Below the pieces are notes generated by a model. That model was given only the letters and a program-made list of their open reading frames with translations. It was not told where the DNA came from and made no database searches. Below, piece by piece: positions 50,148 to 60,038 of a DNA stretch of 64,000 nucleotides (position 1 is its first letter; each line of letters begins with the position of its first letter). The position numbers and the translations under genes are program-made. Origin of the DNA: Variovorax sp. PBS-H4 (GTDB lineage: Bacteria > Pseudomonadota > Gammaproteobacteria > Burkholderiales > Burkholderiaceae_C); the NCBI RefSeq assembly GCF_901827205.1, contig NZ_LR594676.1, forward strand, positions 53,397 to 117,396, read 5' to 3'.

Positions 50148-50699
50148 GTGGCTGACAAGAGATCCGACATCGTGGGCGCAGCTATGGCTCTGGTGCAGGA
50201 GGAAGGCCTGTCCGGTCTGACCCAGCCCCGGGTGGCGAAGCGGCTCGAGCTGCGGCAGAGCCACGTCACCTACTACTTCCCCACCCGTGACGACCTGCTC
50301 GCCGCGGTCACCGAGCAGGCGGTCCAGCAAAGGGTCGCCGCCCTGAACACCGTCCGGTCCCCGCGCACCCTTCCTCGGAAGATTGCGGCACTGGCGGCTG
50401 TTCTCATTGACCCGGCGCAGACCCGCGTTCTCCTGGCCCTGACCCAGATCGCTGACAGCACACCGACTCTCCGCCCGCACTTCCGTTCCCTGTCCGGGGG
50501 CATCGCCCCGGCCGCCACCTCCCTGTTGCAGGCCGCCGGCGCCGACCCGACACCAGAGGCGATCGCCCTGCTGCAGACCACCTCGACCGGAATGGCCGTC
50601 GTTGCCCTCGCGACCGGGCAGAGCGATCCGGCACCTCTGATCGCCCTGCTCACCGATCTTCTCGCCTCACTCCCCCGTTCCCGGAAGGAACAGCCATGA
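50148..50699 (+). CDS. TetR family transcriptional regulator
   Basis: GTG 50148 has AAGGA upstream. The 183-residue protein has a standard HTH (IVGAAMALVQEEGLSGLTQP, LRQSHVTYYFPTRDDLLAA). Its stop overlaps the start of the first CocE-type hydrolase by four bases, so it is co-translated with the genes it probably controls. Confidence 0.85.
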   Translation: MADKRSDIVGAAMALVQEEGLSGLTQPRVAKRLELRQSHVTYYFPTRDDLLAAVTEQAVQQRVAALNTVRSPRTLPRKIAALAAVLIDPAQTRVLLALTQIADSTPTLRPHFRSLSGGIAPAATSLLQAAGADPTPEAIALLQTTSTGMAVVALATGQSDPAPLIALLTDLLASLPRSRKEQP

Positions 50700-52432
50700 C
50701 TGCGCTGAAACCCTCGACCACCGGCCGGCAGTACGCCGACTGGACCCCCACCGCCGTCGCGATGAGCGGCCTCGGCCACCGCATGCTTGCCGATCAGATG
50801 GTCCCGGTCGCCGACGACGCCGCATTGCACACCGACGTCTATCTGCCCGAGACGCAGGGCCGCTACCCAGCGGTCGTCATCTTCGGCGGCTACTCCGCCG
50901 AGCTGGCCTCGGCGGGAGTTCCCATGGGCAGCAACGAGATCGGCTCCCCGCCGGTGTTCACCGACCGCGGCTACTGCCCCGTCGTCGTCGAACGCCGCGG
51001 CATGGGGCGCTCCACCGGTGAACAGGCCCCCCACTTCCACCCGCAGGACACCGACGACGAAGTGAAGGTCATCGCCTGGGCCGCTGAACAGCCCTGGTGC
51101 AACGGCGAGGTCGTTCTGTTCGGCACCTCGTACTACGGCGTCACCCAACTGCTCGCGGCCGAACGGAAACCCCCTGCCCTGAAGGCGTTCTTCGCCAACG
51201 AGGTGTGCACGGACCTCTACCGCCATCTGATCAACTTCGGTGGGGCCCCGGCCCTGTACTTCCTGAACGTGTGGATGGGTGCCAACTTCACCAAGGGGAT
51301 GGAGGACCTGCGTCTCAGTCCGCAGAAGCGCGCGCTGATCAGTCAACTCACCAACGGCCGACTCCATCCGTTGATGGAGAAGATCGTGCACCGCAAGATG
51401 GACGACCTGTTCACCCACTTCATGGCCGCCACCCCGACCGAACCCATCCTGCGCTCCTACGTCGACTGGATCTTCGACGCGAAAACGCCCGACCACCCGG
51501 GCCTGCCGACGGGATCGTCCGGGAGACTGGACCAGATCGACATCCCGTTCACCGTCGTGCAGAACCTCGGCTATCTCAACCTGCACCAGTTCGGCACCTA
51601 CGATCTGTGGGAGAACGCTTCCACCCCGGCCGATCGCAAGTGGATGATCCTCGGCCCCGCCGAGTACGACCTGCCCGTCTTCTCCTGGCAGAAGGAGGCT
51701 CTGGCTTTCTTCGACCACATCCTGCGGGGCACCGACAACGGCTACGACGCCCAGCCTCCCGTCCGCTACTGGGTCGAGGGCGCGGAGAGCTTCGCGACGG
51801 ACATCTCGTTCCCCCCCGCAACCGCACGCCGTCGACGGCTGTACCTCGGGTCCGAGAGCACCCTGTCGGACCAGGTGCCGGCCGAAGGCAGCGACAGCTG
51901 GCTCGCCGTCCCCCTGGGACTGCCGACCCTCGGCGGCCTCGACACCATCGACCGCCAGCTGGTCACCTTCACCATGCAGATCGAACGCGACACCCAACTC
52001 GCCGGTGCTGTGACTGCCCGGCTGACGTTCAGCTGCAACGAGATCGATTCCTTCATCATGGCGCGACTGTCCCGCATCGACACCCAGGGCACGCCGCACC
52101 TGCTGTCCACCGGCGCCGTCCGCCCCACCACCTGCACCGAGGACCCCTCCCGATCCACCAGCATCGAAATCGTCCACGACACCGGGATCCGCACTCCCCT
52201 GGTCCCGGGAGAGCCGACCGAGGTGTGGTTCAGCCTCACCCCCTTCCCGGTCCTGCTACGGGCCGGTGAACGACTGCAGCTCGACATCGGTAGCCGCTCC
52301 GACCTACTGCGCGGCGACCCGTCCGACGGCTACGTCCAATTCGACATCCCCGCCCCGCCCTACCTGTGCCGCAACACCGTCCACTTCGGCGGCGAGAGTT
52401 GGATCGAGGTCGACGAGACCGATGTTCACTGA
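50696..52432 (+). CDS. CocE/NonD family hydrolase 1
   Basis: This 578-residue protein has an alpha/beta-hydrolase core with the nucleophile elbow FGTSYYGVTQ and DVYLPETQGRYPAVVIFGGY at the start. A jelly-roll PepX_C domain occupies the last 200 or so residues (VTARLTFSCNEIDSFIMARL, RLQLDIGSRSD). Members are acyl esterases or X-Pro dipeptidyl peptidases. No signal peptide is present, so it should be cytoplasmic. It overlaps both neighbours. Confidence 0.85.
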   Translation: MTALKPSTTGRQYADWTPTAVAMSGLGHRMLADQMVPVADDAALHTDVYLPETQGRYPAVVIFGGYSAELASAGVPMGSNEIGSPPVFTDRGYCPVVVERRGMGRSTGEQAPHFHPQDTDDEVKVIAWAAEQPWCNGEVVLFGTSYYGVTQLLAAERKPPALKAFFANEVCTDLYRHLINFGGAPALYFLNVWMGANFTKGMEDLRLSPQKRALISQLTNGRLHPLMEKIVHRKMDDLFTHFMAATPTEPILRSYVDWIFDAKTPDHPGLPTGSSGRLDQIDIPFTVVQNLGYLNLHQFGTYDLWENASTPADRKWMILGPAEYDLPVFSWQKEALAFFDHILRGTDNGYDAQPPVRYWVEGAESFATDISFPPATARRRRLYLGSESTLSDQVPAEGSDSWLAVPLGLPTLGGLDTIDRQLVTFTMQIERDTQLAGAVTARLTFSCNEIDSFIMARLSRIDTQGTPHLLSTGAVRPTTCTEDPSRSTSIEIVHDTGIRTPLVPGEPTEVWFSLTPFPVLLRAGERLQLDIGSRSDLLRGDPSDGYVQFDIPAPPYLCRNTVHFGGESWIEVDETDVH

Positions 52433-54110
52433 CCGCCCCTGGCACCGCCCCGGCGCCACCACGTACGCACTGACCCGGCTCCGCGGACTTCGCCGTCCAC
52501 CCGTGACAGTGGTCGAAGCCCCCGACGTGATCGTCGACAACAACCGCCCGATCCCCACCCGGGACGGAACCGTCCTGCGAGCAAACGTGTACCGCCCACA
52601 AGGTGCCGGTCCCTGGCCGGTGATCCTGTGCGCGCACCCCTACGGCAAGGACAACCTGCCGACCCGCAACGGCAAGGGATGGAAGCTCTCCCCCCAGTTC
52701 CGCGCCATGCGCCAAACCTCGCCCGTGCGGTTCTCCCCGTACACCAGTTGGGAAGCCCCCGACCCCGCCTACTGGACCGCGCACGGCTACGTCGTCGTCA
52801 ACGCGGACCTGCGCGGGTCGGGCACCTCCGACGGCATCGGCACCCTGCTGTCGGCGCAGGAGGGCCGCGACGTCGCCGACATCATCCAATGGTCGGCCGA
52901 ACAGCCATGGAGCACCGGTGATGTCGGCATGCTCGGCGTCTCCTACCTGGCAATCAGCCAATACGCCGGCGCCGCCGAACGACCCCCGGCGCTGCGCTGC
53001 ATCGCCCCGTGGGAGGGCTTCACCGATCCTTACCGCGATCTGATGCGACCCGGCGGGGTCCGTGAGAACGGCTTCCTCCAGCTCTGGTCCGCCTTGATGA
53101 AAGCCCGAGAAACGGTCGATCTGGCGAAGGCGACCGCCGTGCACCCGACCCGCGACGCCTGGTGGCAGTCCCTGGTCCGCGACATCGACCGGATCCAGGT
53201 ACCGGCACTGCTGTGCACCTCGTTCTCCGACAACAACCTGCACAGCCGCGGCACCTTTCGGGCCTTCGAGAAGATCGGCAGTACCGACCGTTTCGCCTGG
53301 ACCCACCGCAGCGGCAAATGGTCGACCTTCTACTCCGACGAGGCCAAGCACGACCAGCTGGCCTTCTTCGAGCACTTCCTCGCAGGCCGGACACCGCGCC
53401 CCGACCTGCCCCCGGTCCGCCTAGAAATCCGGGACAGCCGCGACGTCGTCACCGCCGTCCGCGCCGAGAACGAATGGCCACTGGCCCGGACGTCGTGGAC
53501 ACCCTGGTACCTCGGCCCCGACGATCTCACCGACGCCCCGGCGACCACCGACGGCAGCGGCACCTTCAACCTCCGTCGCACCGCCGTCGCGTTCCGACGC
53601 CAGATGACCGAGGACTGCGAACTCACCGGCCCCATGTCCCTGCGGATCTGGGTGGAACTGCATCACACCACTGACGCGAACCTCTTCGTCGGGATCGAGA
53701 AATGGCGAGACGGCAAGTACGTGCCGTTCGAGGGCTCCTACGGCTTCGGCCGAGATCGGGTCACCACCGGCTGGCAACGGGTATCGATGCGCGCTCTGGA
53801 GCAGAACGCCTCAGCTCCCGGACGGCCCCAGTTCACCTTCGACCGCGCTCAGCCGGTCGCCTCCGGTGAGATCGTCCCGGTAGACGTCGCTCTCGGGCCG
53901 TCGGCCACAAGCTTCCGCGCCGGGGACGAGCTTCGCCTCGTCATCGCCGGCCGGTGGCTCTGGCCGCGGAACCCCCTTACCGGGCAGTTCCCCGCCAGGT
54001 ATCCCAAGGGACCCAAGGGCACGGCCACCCTGTACTGGGGTCCCGATCGCCCCGCAGCTCTGACCGTCCCCATCATTCCCGCTGACCATCCGGGGTCGAG
54101 CCGGCAATGA
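52422..54110 (+). CDS. CocE/NonD family hydrolase 2
   Basis: ATG 52422 lies inside the end of hydrolase 1 (11-base overlap). The 562-residue protein has RDGTVLRANVYRP, NADLRGSGTSDG, the elbow LGVSYLAISQYA and an acid/His region (SFSDNNLHSRGTF; HRSGKWSTFYSDEAKHDQ). A PepX_C jelly roll ends the protein. It is a diverged paralogue of hydrolase 1; two in tandem suggest sequential cleavage of related esters or amides. Confidence 0.85.
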   Translation: MFTDRPWHRPGATTYALTRLRGLRRPPVTVVEAPDVIVDNNRPIPTRDGTVLRANVYRPQGAGPWPVILCAHPYGKDNLPTRNGKGWKLSPQFRAMRQTSPVRFSPYTSWEAPDPAYWTAHGYVVVNADLRGSGTSDGIGTLLSAQEGRDVADIIQWSAEQPWSTGDVGMLGVSYLAISQYAGAAERPPALRCIAPWEGFTDPYRDLMRPGGVRENGFLQLWSALMKARETVDLAKATAVHPTRDAWWQSLVRDIDRIQVPALLCTSFSDNNLHSRGTFRAFEKIGSTDRFAWTHRSGKWSTFYSDEAKHDQLAFFEHFLAGRTPRPDLPPVRLEIRDSRDVVTAVRAENEWPLARTSWTPWYLGPDDLTDAPATTDGSGTFNLRRTAVAFRRQMTEDCELTGPMSLRIWVELHHTTDANLFVGIEKWRDGKYVPFEGSYGFGRDRVTTGWQRVSMRALEQNASAPGRPQFTFDRAQPVASGEIVPVDVALGPSATSFRAGDELRLVIAGRWLWPRNPLTGQFPARYPKGPKGTATLYWGPDRPAALTVPIIPADHPGSSRQ

Positions 54111-54961
54111 AAGCAGCCTGGATCGAGGACCTGCTGTCGTTGGCCCCGCCAATCGCCTTTTTGATCGCGGTCCACATCGTCAAGCGGCCGCCATCGGCCA
54201 AATACCCCTACGGTCTTCACCGCGCCGTCGGAGTTGCTCACCTGGTCGCCGGCGTCGCCCTGTTCGCGATGGGCGCGTTCCTCATCTTCGACTCGATCAC
54301 CGGACTGATCGGAGCTGAACACCCACCCATCGGATCCGTGGTGTTCCTGGGCCACCAGATCTGGCTGGGCTGGTTGATGATCGGCGCGATGGCGCTCACC
54401 ATCCCCCTGCCGATCTACTTCGGCAAGGTCAAAATGCGGCTGGCGAAGGAACTGCACGACAAGGTCCTCTACGCCGACGCCGACATGAACAAGGCCGACT
54501 GGATGACTGCTGTCGGGTCCATCGTCGGCGTCACCGGCATCGGATTCGGCCTGTGGTGGGCCGATTCGGTCGCCGCCCTGTTCATCGCCACCAGCATCCT
54601 GTGGGACGGCATCAAGAACCTGCGCTCAGCCGTCACCGACCTCATGGACACCACCGCCACCACCTTCGACGACGACGAACCGCACCCCGTCGCCCGGAAA
54701 GTCGACGCCTACCTCCGCGACCTGCCCTGGGCCGACCAGGTCGGCTCCAGAGTCCGCGACCAAGGCCACGTCTTCCACGTGGAGTCCTTCATCGTCCCCG
54801 CCCACGGTCACATGCCGACCCTGCAACAGCTCACCGACGCCCGGAACGGCTGCATCGCGCTGGACTGGAAAGTCCAGGACATCGTCCTGATCCCGATCGA
54901 CCACCTGCCCGCAGAAGTCGGCGGACCCGACCACACCCACCCCGCCGAACGCAGCCGCTGA
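54107..54961 (+). CDS. Cation diffusion facilitator-type transporter, short N-terminus
   Basis: The 284-residue protein starts MKAAWIEDLLSLAPPIAFLI, which corresponds to the second membrane helix of CDF transporters. The first helix that normally precedes AMKxAWxED is absent. The core is well preserved (YADADMNKADWMTAVGSIVG, GLWWADSVAALFIATSIL) and a cytoplasmic domain follows. CDF proteins export divalent metals by proton exchange. Its ATG overlaps hydrolase 2, so the short form is probably what is made. Confidence 0.8.
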   Translation: MKAAWIEDLLSLAPPIAFLIAVHIVKRPPSAKYPYGLHRAVGVAHLVAGVALFAMGAFLIFDSITGLIGAEHPPIGSVVFLGHQIWLGWLMIGAMALTIPLPIYFGKVKMRLAKELHDKVLYADADMNKADWMTAVGSIVGVTGIGFGLWWADSVAALFIATSILWDGIKNLRSAVTDLMDTTATTFDDDEPHPVARKVDAYLRDLPWADQVGSRVRDQGHVFHVESFIVPAHGHMPTLQQLTDARNGCIALDWKVQDIVLIPIDHLPAEVGGPDHTHPAERSR

Positions 54962-55361
54962 AGACTGCAACCGGCGCGGGTTACCTCTTGCACGGTCTGG
55001 TCAGGTGCCTGATGGTGGGCGGCGACAAGTACCTAGGGCAACCCCAATGGCTACCGGGCCTGATCACCGACGCAGCTGAGCGCGGTCATCAACTCATGGC
55101 AGCGCCCTGTGGGCGAGACCCGCTGGTCCGCGCTCGCGATCTGGCTCAGGAAAGCTGTGCCCGCGCTGCACCAGCGCGACGCCACCGATGCCGGCATTCC
55201 CAGTGTCCTGTCCATCCGCCTCTCCCTACGACCCCACCCTCGGGTGTGGTCAGCCTTACATCACCCTGGGCAAGGACCCGCTAGCGGGTAGTGGACAAAG
55301 GCCCGACTGGGTATTGGACGGAGGGAAAAGAGCTGACCCGAGCGACGTCATCGGAGCCGAC
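54962..55361. other. Gene-free region before the lipoprotein gene
   Basis: No supported gene. The promoter of the lipoprotein gene should lie here but I see no clear consensus. Confidence 0.3.
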
Positions 55362-56771
55362 ATGACCCGACGAAGCACGATCCGCTATGTCCGCCCCGTT
55401 CTGCTCGCGGCAGTCCTGGCGACCGCCGGCGGCTGCGGGAGTGCTCCCCCCGCTGGTAGCGACCTACCCGAGATGTACACGACCAGCGTCCTGTCCTCCG
55501 ACAGGACCTCGGCGTCTTCCACGGCCCAGAGCCCGCCGACGTCTACCGCTTCGTCCTCCACCGCCGCGCCGGGCTCCCGGACGCCGACGGTTGATTCCGG
55601 TGCCGACCCGGGAGAGGTCGCCATCGAACTGCCGCCGCCCACGGGTCCGGCCGACACCGGGACCGTTCTGCTCCACCTGCGCGATGAGTCCCGGACGGAC
55701 CCACTGGATCCGGCCGGAGGTCAACGGGAGCTCATGGTCCAACTCTGGTATCAGGCCGATCTGTCCGGGTCGGCCGCGGACCTGCCGCTCGCTCCCTACG
55801 TGCCCACTGCGGAGGCGGAGGCGTTGCTGGCGTTCTACCCGATCCCCCCGGGCGCTTTCACCGCAGAGACGAACAGCCGGATCGGTGCCCCCGTCGCCGC
55901 CGGCTCCCACTCGGTGGTGTTCTTCCACCACGGGCTGTGTGCCGCCCGCACGGACTCGACCATCGTGGCCGAGCAACTCGCAAGTCTGGGACACGTCGTC
56001 GTGGCCTTGGGCAACACTCACGAATCACCCCTGGTGCAGTTCCCGGACGGCCGCACCGTCGCTACCAGCAACCCCGACTTCTGCACCGCTGGAACGGATC
56101 CGGCTTCACCGGTGCTGCAGCAACTGCTGCAGGTGCGGGTCGAGGACGTCAGCTTCACCGCTGATGCCCTGCAGCAGATCCACGACGGCGCCAACCCCAC
56201 CGCCGACGGCGCCCCACTGCCTGCCGGGCTCGATTCCGCCCTGGAACTGGACCGGATGGGCATCTACGGGCACAGCTTCGGCGGCGCGACGGCAGCAGCC
56301 GTGCTGGCCGTCGACGGCAGGTTCGTGGCCGGGATCGATCTCGACGGGTTCATCATCGGCCCGGTCGCCCAGCAAGGCCTCGACAAGCCGTTCCTGGTGG
56401 TGGGAAGCAGCTACCACGACCCGACCTTCGACCCGACCTGGGGCACCTTCCTGCCGACCCTGACCGGGTGGCACCGCTGGTTCCAGGTCACCGATGCCGG
56501 GCACTACCGGTTCATCGACCTCGGCGGCAGCGCCATGAAGTGGGGGCTCGACACCACGTTGAAAGAACAGGACCCGACCACCTGGACCCAGGTATTCGGC
56601 GACATCGACGACGCCACCTCACAGCAGATCAACCGCGACCTCGTCGCCGGGTTCTTCGGCGACTTCCTACGCGATGAGTCCGCGGCGGTGCTCGAAGAGC
56701 CGGCAGCCCTCTTCCCCAACGTCATCGACCGCACCGCAGAGATCGTGACCAGCCCGACGCCCACCAGCTGA
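55362..56771 (+). CDS. PAF-acetylhydrolase-like lipoprotein
   Basis: ATG 55362 gives a lipoprotein signal (VLLAAVLATAGGC) and a Ser/Thr-rich linker, then a PAF-AH-type alpha/beta-hydrolase domain. It has VVFFHHGL (oxyanion), IYGHSFGGATAAAVL (nucleophile Ser), IDLDGFIIG (acid) and TDAGHYRFIDLGG (His). The 469-residue protein should act outside the cell on short-chain esters or oxidised lipids. It is separate from the upstream operon by 400 bases. Confidence 0.85.
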   Translation: MTRRSTIRYVRPVLLAAVLATAGGCGSAPPAGSDLPEMYTTSVLSSDRTSASSTAQSPPTSTASSSTAAPGSRTPTVDSGADPGEVAIELPPPTGPADTGTVLLHLRDESRTDPLDPAGGQRELMVQLWYQADLSGSAADLPLAPYVPTAEAEALLAFYPIPPGAFTAETNSRIGAPVAAGSHSVVFFHHGLCAARTDSTIVAEQLASLGHVVVALGNTHESPLVQFPDGRTVATSNPDFCTAGTDPASPVLQQLLQVRVEDVSFTADALQQIHDGANPTADGAPLPAGLDSALELDRMGIYGHSFGGATAAAVLAVDGRFVAGIDLDGFIIGPVAQQGLDKPFLVVGSSYHDPTFDPTWGTFLPTLTGWHRWFQVTDAGHYRFIDLGGSAMKWGLDTTLKEQDPTTWTQVFGDIDDATSQQINRDLVAGFFGDFLRDESAAVLEEPAALFPNVIDRTAEIVTSPTPTS

Positions 56772-56797
56772 CAATGGGTGATGAGGCTAGTTCGTGA

Positions 56798-56970
56798 GGT
56801 TGGACCTCGTTTGCCGGACTGGACAGTGCCACCTCCGAAATCGACCTGAGCCAAGCCAACGCCCACACGCTCCGCACGGCCCTGCGCCTGTACGGCTCCG
56901 CCGACCGAGCTCCGTAGCCGTAACGAACTCGCCCAGATCCGCACTCGGGCTGTCGAGGCTGTCGTCCTTT
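56798..56970 (+). pseudogene. Frameshifted lsr2 remnant
   Basis: One frame reads TGLDSATSEIDLSQANAHTL then RTALRLYGSADRAP (Lsr2 N-terminal half). After a frameshift a second frame reads RNELAQIRTRAVEAVV (start of the DNA-binding domain). No dif-like site was found next to it. Confidence 0.7.
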
Positions 56971-57077
56971 GAGGGATCGCCGGATCGGCCACGCCACGCG
57001 CTGGCGGCACTTCCGGCTACGGTTGATCTGCGTCCGACGATTGGTCGGTGGCGGATTGGTGCTGTGGTGGAGGGACT

Positions 57078-58163
57078 GTGACGTCGTTGGTGCCGCAAGG
57101 ATACCGCGGCCTCGTGGCCGCGATCGGCGTCGAGGTCCGGTCCACCCGGCTACGGGCAGCGCGGGCAGCCAATACCGAGCTGGTCGCCTTGTACTGGCGG
57201 ATCGGTCGGCTGATCCTGGAACGTCAACGCACGCAGCCGTGGGGCTCGAAGGTGATCCGGCAGCTCGCGGCCGACCTGCGGCGGGAGTTCCCGTCAATGA
57301 CCGGATTGTCGGCAACGAACCTGCAGTACATGAGAGCATTCGCAGCTGCCTGGCCGGCTGAGCCAGTTTCCCCACAGCCTGTGGGGAAACTGCCATGGGG
57401 GCACGTCCGGGCCCTGCTCGATCAGCTCGACGACCCGGTACTGCGTGACTGGTACGCCCAGCGTGACGCCGTGAACAACTGGTCCCGGCAGGTCTTGGAA
57501 CACCACATCGCAACCGGCCTGCACCGCAGGGCCGGTGCGGCGCCGAACAACTTCACCCGCCACCTCGAGCCCAGCGATGCCGACCAAGCGCAAGAGATCG
57601 TCAAAGACCCCTACATCTTCGACTTCCTCGACCTGGACGAGCGGTCCAAAGAACGGGCCATCGAAGAAGCCCTTACCGACCGGCTCCAAGACACCCTTGC
57701 CGAACTCGGACCAGGATTCGCCTTCGTGGGCCGGCAAGTGCACCTTGCCGTCGACAGCGACGAGTTCTTCATCGACTTGCTGCTGTTCCACGCCGAGCAG
57801 GTCCGCTACGTCGTCGTCGAACTCAAGGTAGGAAAATTTCGGCCCGAGTTCGCCGGGCAACTCGCCTTCTATGTCACCCTCGTCGATGAACAGCTCCGCC
57901 ACCCGGACCGGCACGCCCCCACCGTCGGCATCCTGCTATGCAGCACCGGATCCAACGACAGCGTCGTGCGATACGCGCTGCGGTCCACCAACGCTCCCAT
58001 GGCCATCGCCACCTACACCTACGACATGCTGCCGCCAGCTGAACAGGCAGCCCTCCCTGCTGCTGAAGCGATCACTGCCGCGTTCACTGGCGTCGGCGAA
58101 TTAGCTGACGACACCCAGATAGACGTCGGCTCAGCCGCCGCGATCATCGACGACACGCAGTGA
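57078..58163 (+). CDS. YhcG/DUF1016 PD-(D/E)XK nuclease-like protein
   Basis: GTG 57078 follows GGTGGAGGG. The 361-residue protein has the N-terminal DUF1016 region (LYWRIGRLILERQR, LRREFPSMTGLSATNLQYMR, WGHVRALLDQL) and a C-terminal PD-(D/E)XK domain. The latter has VDSDEFFIDLLLFH and RYVVVELKVGKFRPEFAGQL (Asp, and Glu-Leu-Lys). Family members are linked to phage defence and DNA restriction neighbourhoods. It stands alone here. Confidence 0.85.
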   Translation: MTSLVPQGYRGLVAAIGVEVRSTRLRAARAANTELVALYWRIGRLILERQRTQPWGSKVIRQLAADLRREFPSMTGLSATNLQYMRAFAAAWPAEPVSPQPVGKLPWGHVRALLDQLDDPVLRDWYAQRDAVNNWSRQVLEHHIATGLHRRAGAAPNNFTRHLEPSDADQAQEIVKDPYIFDFLDLDERSKERAIEEALTDRLQDTLAELGPGFAFVGRQVHLAVDSDEFFIDLLLFHAEQVRYVVVELKVGKFRPEFAGQLAFYVTLVDEQLRHPDRHAPTVGILLCSTGSNDSVVRYALRSTNAPMAIATYTYDMLPPAEQAALPAAEAITAAFTGVGELADDTQIDVGSAAAIIDDTQ

Positions 58164-58345
58164 ATGATGCTGAACAGGTGAAGCGATGCCGGCTGTCTAC
58201 ATCACCAAACCGTGACCGAATGGGCCACGGGCGGGAATCAAGTATGGGCGGACCAAGGTCAACCCTGACCACGGATCCGTGCTGTGAGGGCTGAGCCCAG
58301 CGAGGCAACTGGACTTCCGATTTCCTGCAGGACCGTCGGGGGCCC

Positions 58346-59062
58346 TCAATCGCGAAATTCTGGAGGGATGCCGCGGTGAGCAACAATCCTGGTGGCAATC
58401 GCTGACAGCTTCAGCTCGTGGTGGCTGGACAGTCGTCGTAACACCTCGAACGCCTGGTCCATGCTGATGTCGTACTTGCCCACCAGAATTCCCTGGGCCG
58501 CGCCGACTCGGTGCCGGGCGTCAATCGCCGCCCACAGGTGTTCGCTCTGCCGGTGCCCAGCCAGGGTCACCGACACCGTCGACGCGATGAACTTCGCTGT
58601 TTCCAGGTCGTCGTGCCCGAAGGTTCGTGAACCGGTGACGTACAGATTGAGAGCACCCATGGAATCCCGCTCGGTATACAGATGCACGCTCAGCACCGCA
58701 CCGACCCCGGCTCGGGCCGCAGCCGGACCCCAGATAGGCCAACGCTCGTCACCGCTCACGTCGTGACTGGTCAAGGCGCCGTCCTGGTACGACGCCTGCA
58801 CGCAGGGCCCCTGCCGAAGGTCGTACTGAAGGGCGTCGAGTCTGTTCACCAGGTCATCGGTGGCGCCGACGGTCGACAGCTCATCACCAACTCGTTCGGT
58901 AACCCCGGCCATGTCACACACCCCCGAGGCGACAGCGGCAGCCAGGATCCCCCGCAACCCTTGATCTAGGCGCGCGTCGATATCTGCCTGCCCGAGTGCC
59001 CGCTGGGCCTGGGTGATCATGTCCTGGATGAACCGAGGAACTGTCTCCGGGCCGGTTACCAC
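58346..59062 (-). CDS. GAF-ANTAR transcription antitermination regulator
   Basis: The 238-residue protein has an N-terminal GAF domain (about 20-165; QGPCVQASYQDGALTSHDVS) and a C-terminal ANTAR domain (about 175-235; AQGILVGKYDISMDQAFEVL then RRLSSHHELKL). ANTAR proteins bind paired hairpins in nascent mRNA to prevent termination. It is divergent from a second GAF-ANTAR gene. Confidence 0.88.
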   Translation of the reverse strand: MVTGPETVPRFIQDMITQAQRALGQADIDARLDQGLRGILAAAVASGVCDMAGVTERVGDELSTVGATDDLVNRLDALQYDLRQGPCVQASYQDGALTSHDVSGDERWPIWGPAAARAGVGAVLSVHLYTERDSMGALNLYVTGSRTFGHDDLETAKFIASTVSVTLAGHRQSEHLWAAIDARHRVGAAQGILVGKYDISMDQAFEVLRRLSSHHELKLSAIATRIVAHRGIPPEFRD

Positions 59063-59309
59063 GACAGTGGCTGGTCACATTGGGCCGTCGGACGGCACTT
59101 CAACTCTAGGAATAGCGCTGACACGGTGGGCCTTTCCCTCCGACTCATGCGGGCTGCGAGTGCTACCCGCCCATCGACATGACGTCGGGTCTGCGACCCG
59201 ATAGGTGGGTGTCATGGTAAACCGAGGACCCTGGGCTCTCCGTACACACCTGCTATCCACTGGCGGCGGTGTCGACACCGGGTGTGGCGGGTATTCACCC
59301 GAGGTGGAG

Positions 59310-60038
59310 ATGTCCGAACCGTTTGCAGCTGCCTATCGGCGCGCCACCACCCAGACGGCGCCCGGTGGCCCGGAGATGATCGGCGTGCAACTCGCCGTGG
59401 CCTGCGCCGACGCGCTCTCCGTCGACGGCGTGGGTCTGAGCCTTTTCACCTCCGACTCCTTCAGAACCCCGATCGGGGCCAGCAGTCCCTTTGCCACCGC
59501 CGCGGAGAGGCTGCAGTTCACCGTCGGCGAAGGACCCTGCCTGGACGCCCACACGCACCGCGAGCCTGTCCGTGCTTCCGACACTGAGTTGGCGCGGCGG
59601 TGGCCGGCGTTTCATCGAGAGCTCGTTACCAAGACTCCCTTTCGAGGCATCATCTCCCTCCCCTTGGGGCATGATCTGGCCGGTCACGCCGCGATCGACA
59701 TCTACTTCCGTCACCCGGGACGCATCCTGGATCCGACCATCCAGCAGACCACCGCAGCAGCAAACACCGTGGCCGCTCTGCTCGCAGAGCATCTCCGATC
59801 AATCCCGTTCGGTTCGGCCGCGATCGACGCTTGGTTCGACGCCACGGAAGACTCTCAACGAGCCATGGTCAGTATTGCCATGGGGATGGTCACCGTGGCC
59901 GCGGACGTGACCTTCCACGATGCTCTGTCACTGCTGCGCGCTCACGCTTACGCCACGGACACCTCCCTTGACCAGCTCAGCACAGACCTGGTCACTGGCC
60001 GCAAGACCACCCACGATCTCGAACTGGGGAACTGGTAG
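59310..60038 (+). CDS. GAF-ANTAR regulator
   Basis: ATG 59310 is preceded by GAGGTGGAG; the frame is open to 59205. The 242-residue protein has a GAF domain (VGEGPCLDAHTHREPVRAS, GIISLPLGHDLAG) and an ANTAR-like end (DSQRAMVSIAMGMVTVAADV, HDALSLLRAHAYATDTSL). It is only distantly related to its divergent neighbour. The 250 bases between them hold no strong palindrome that I see. Confidence 0.82.
   Translation: MSEPFAAAYRRATTQTAPGGPEMIGVQLAVACADALSVDGVGLSLFTSDSFRTPIGASSPFATAAERLQFTVGEGPCLDAHTHREPVRASDTELARRWPAFHRELVTKTPFRGIISLPLGHDLAGHAAIDIYFRHPGRILDPTIQQTTAAANTVAALLAEHLRSIPFGSAAIDAWFDATEDSQRAMVSIAMGMVTVAADVTFHDALSLLRAHAYATDTSLDQLSTDLVTGRKTTHDLELGNW

Noticed and set aside
50273..52177. 634-codon minus-strand frame opposite TetR and CocE genes
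   Set aside because: It is the antisense shadow of two well-supported genes.
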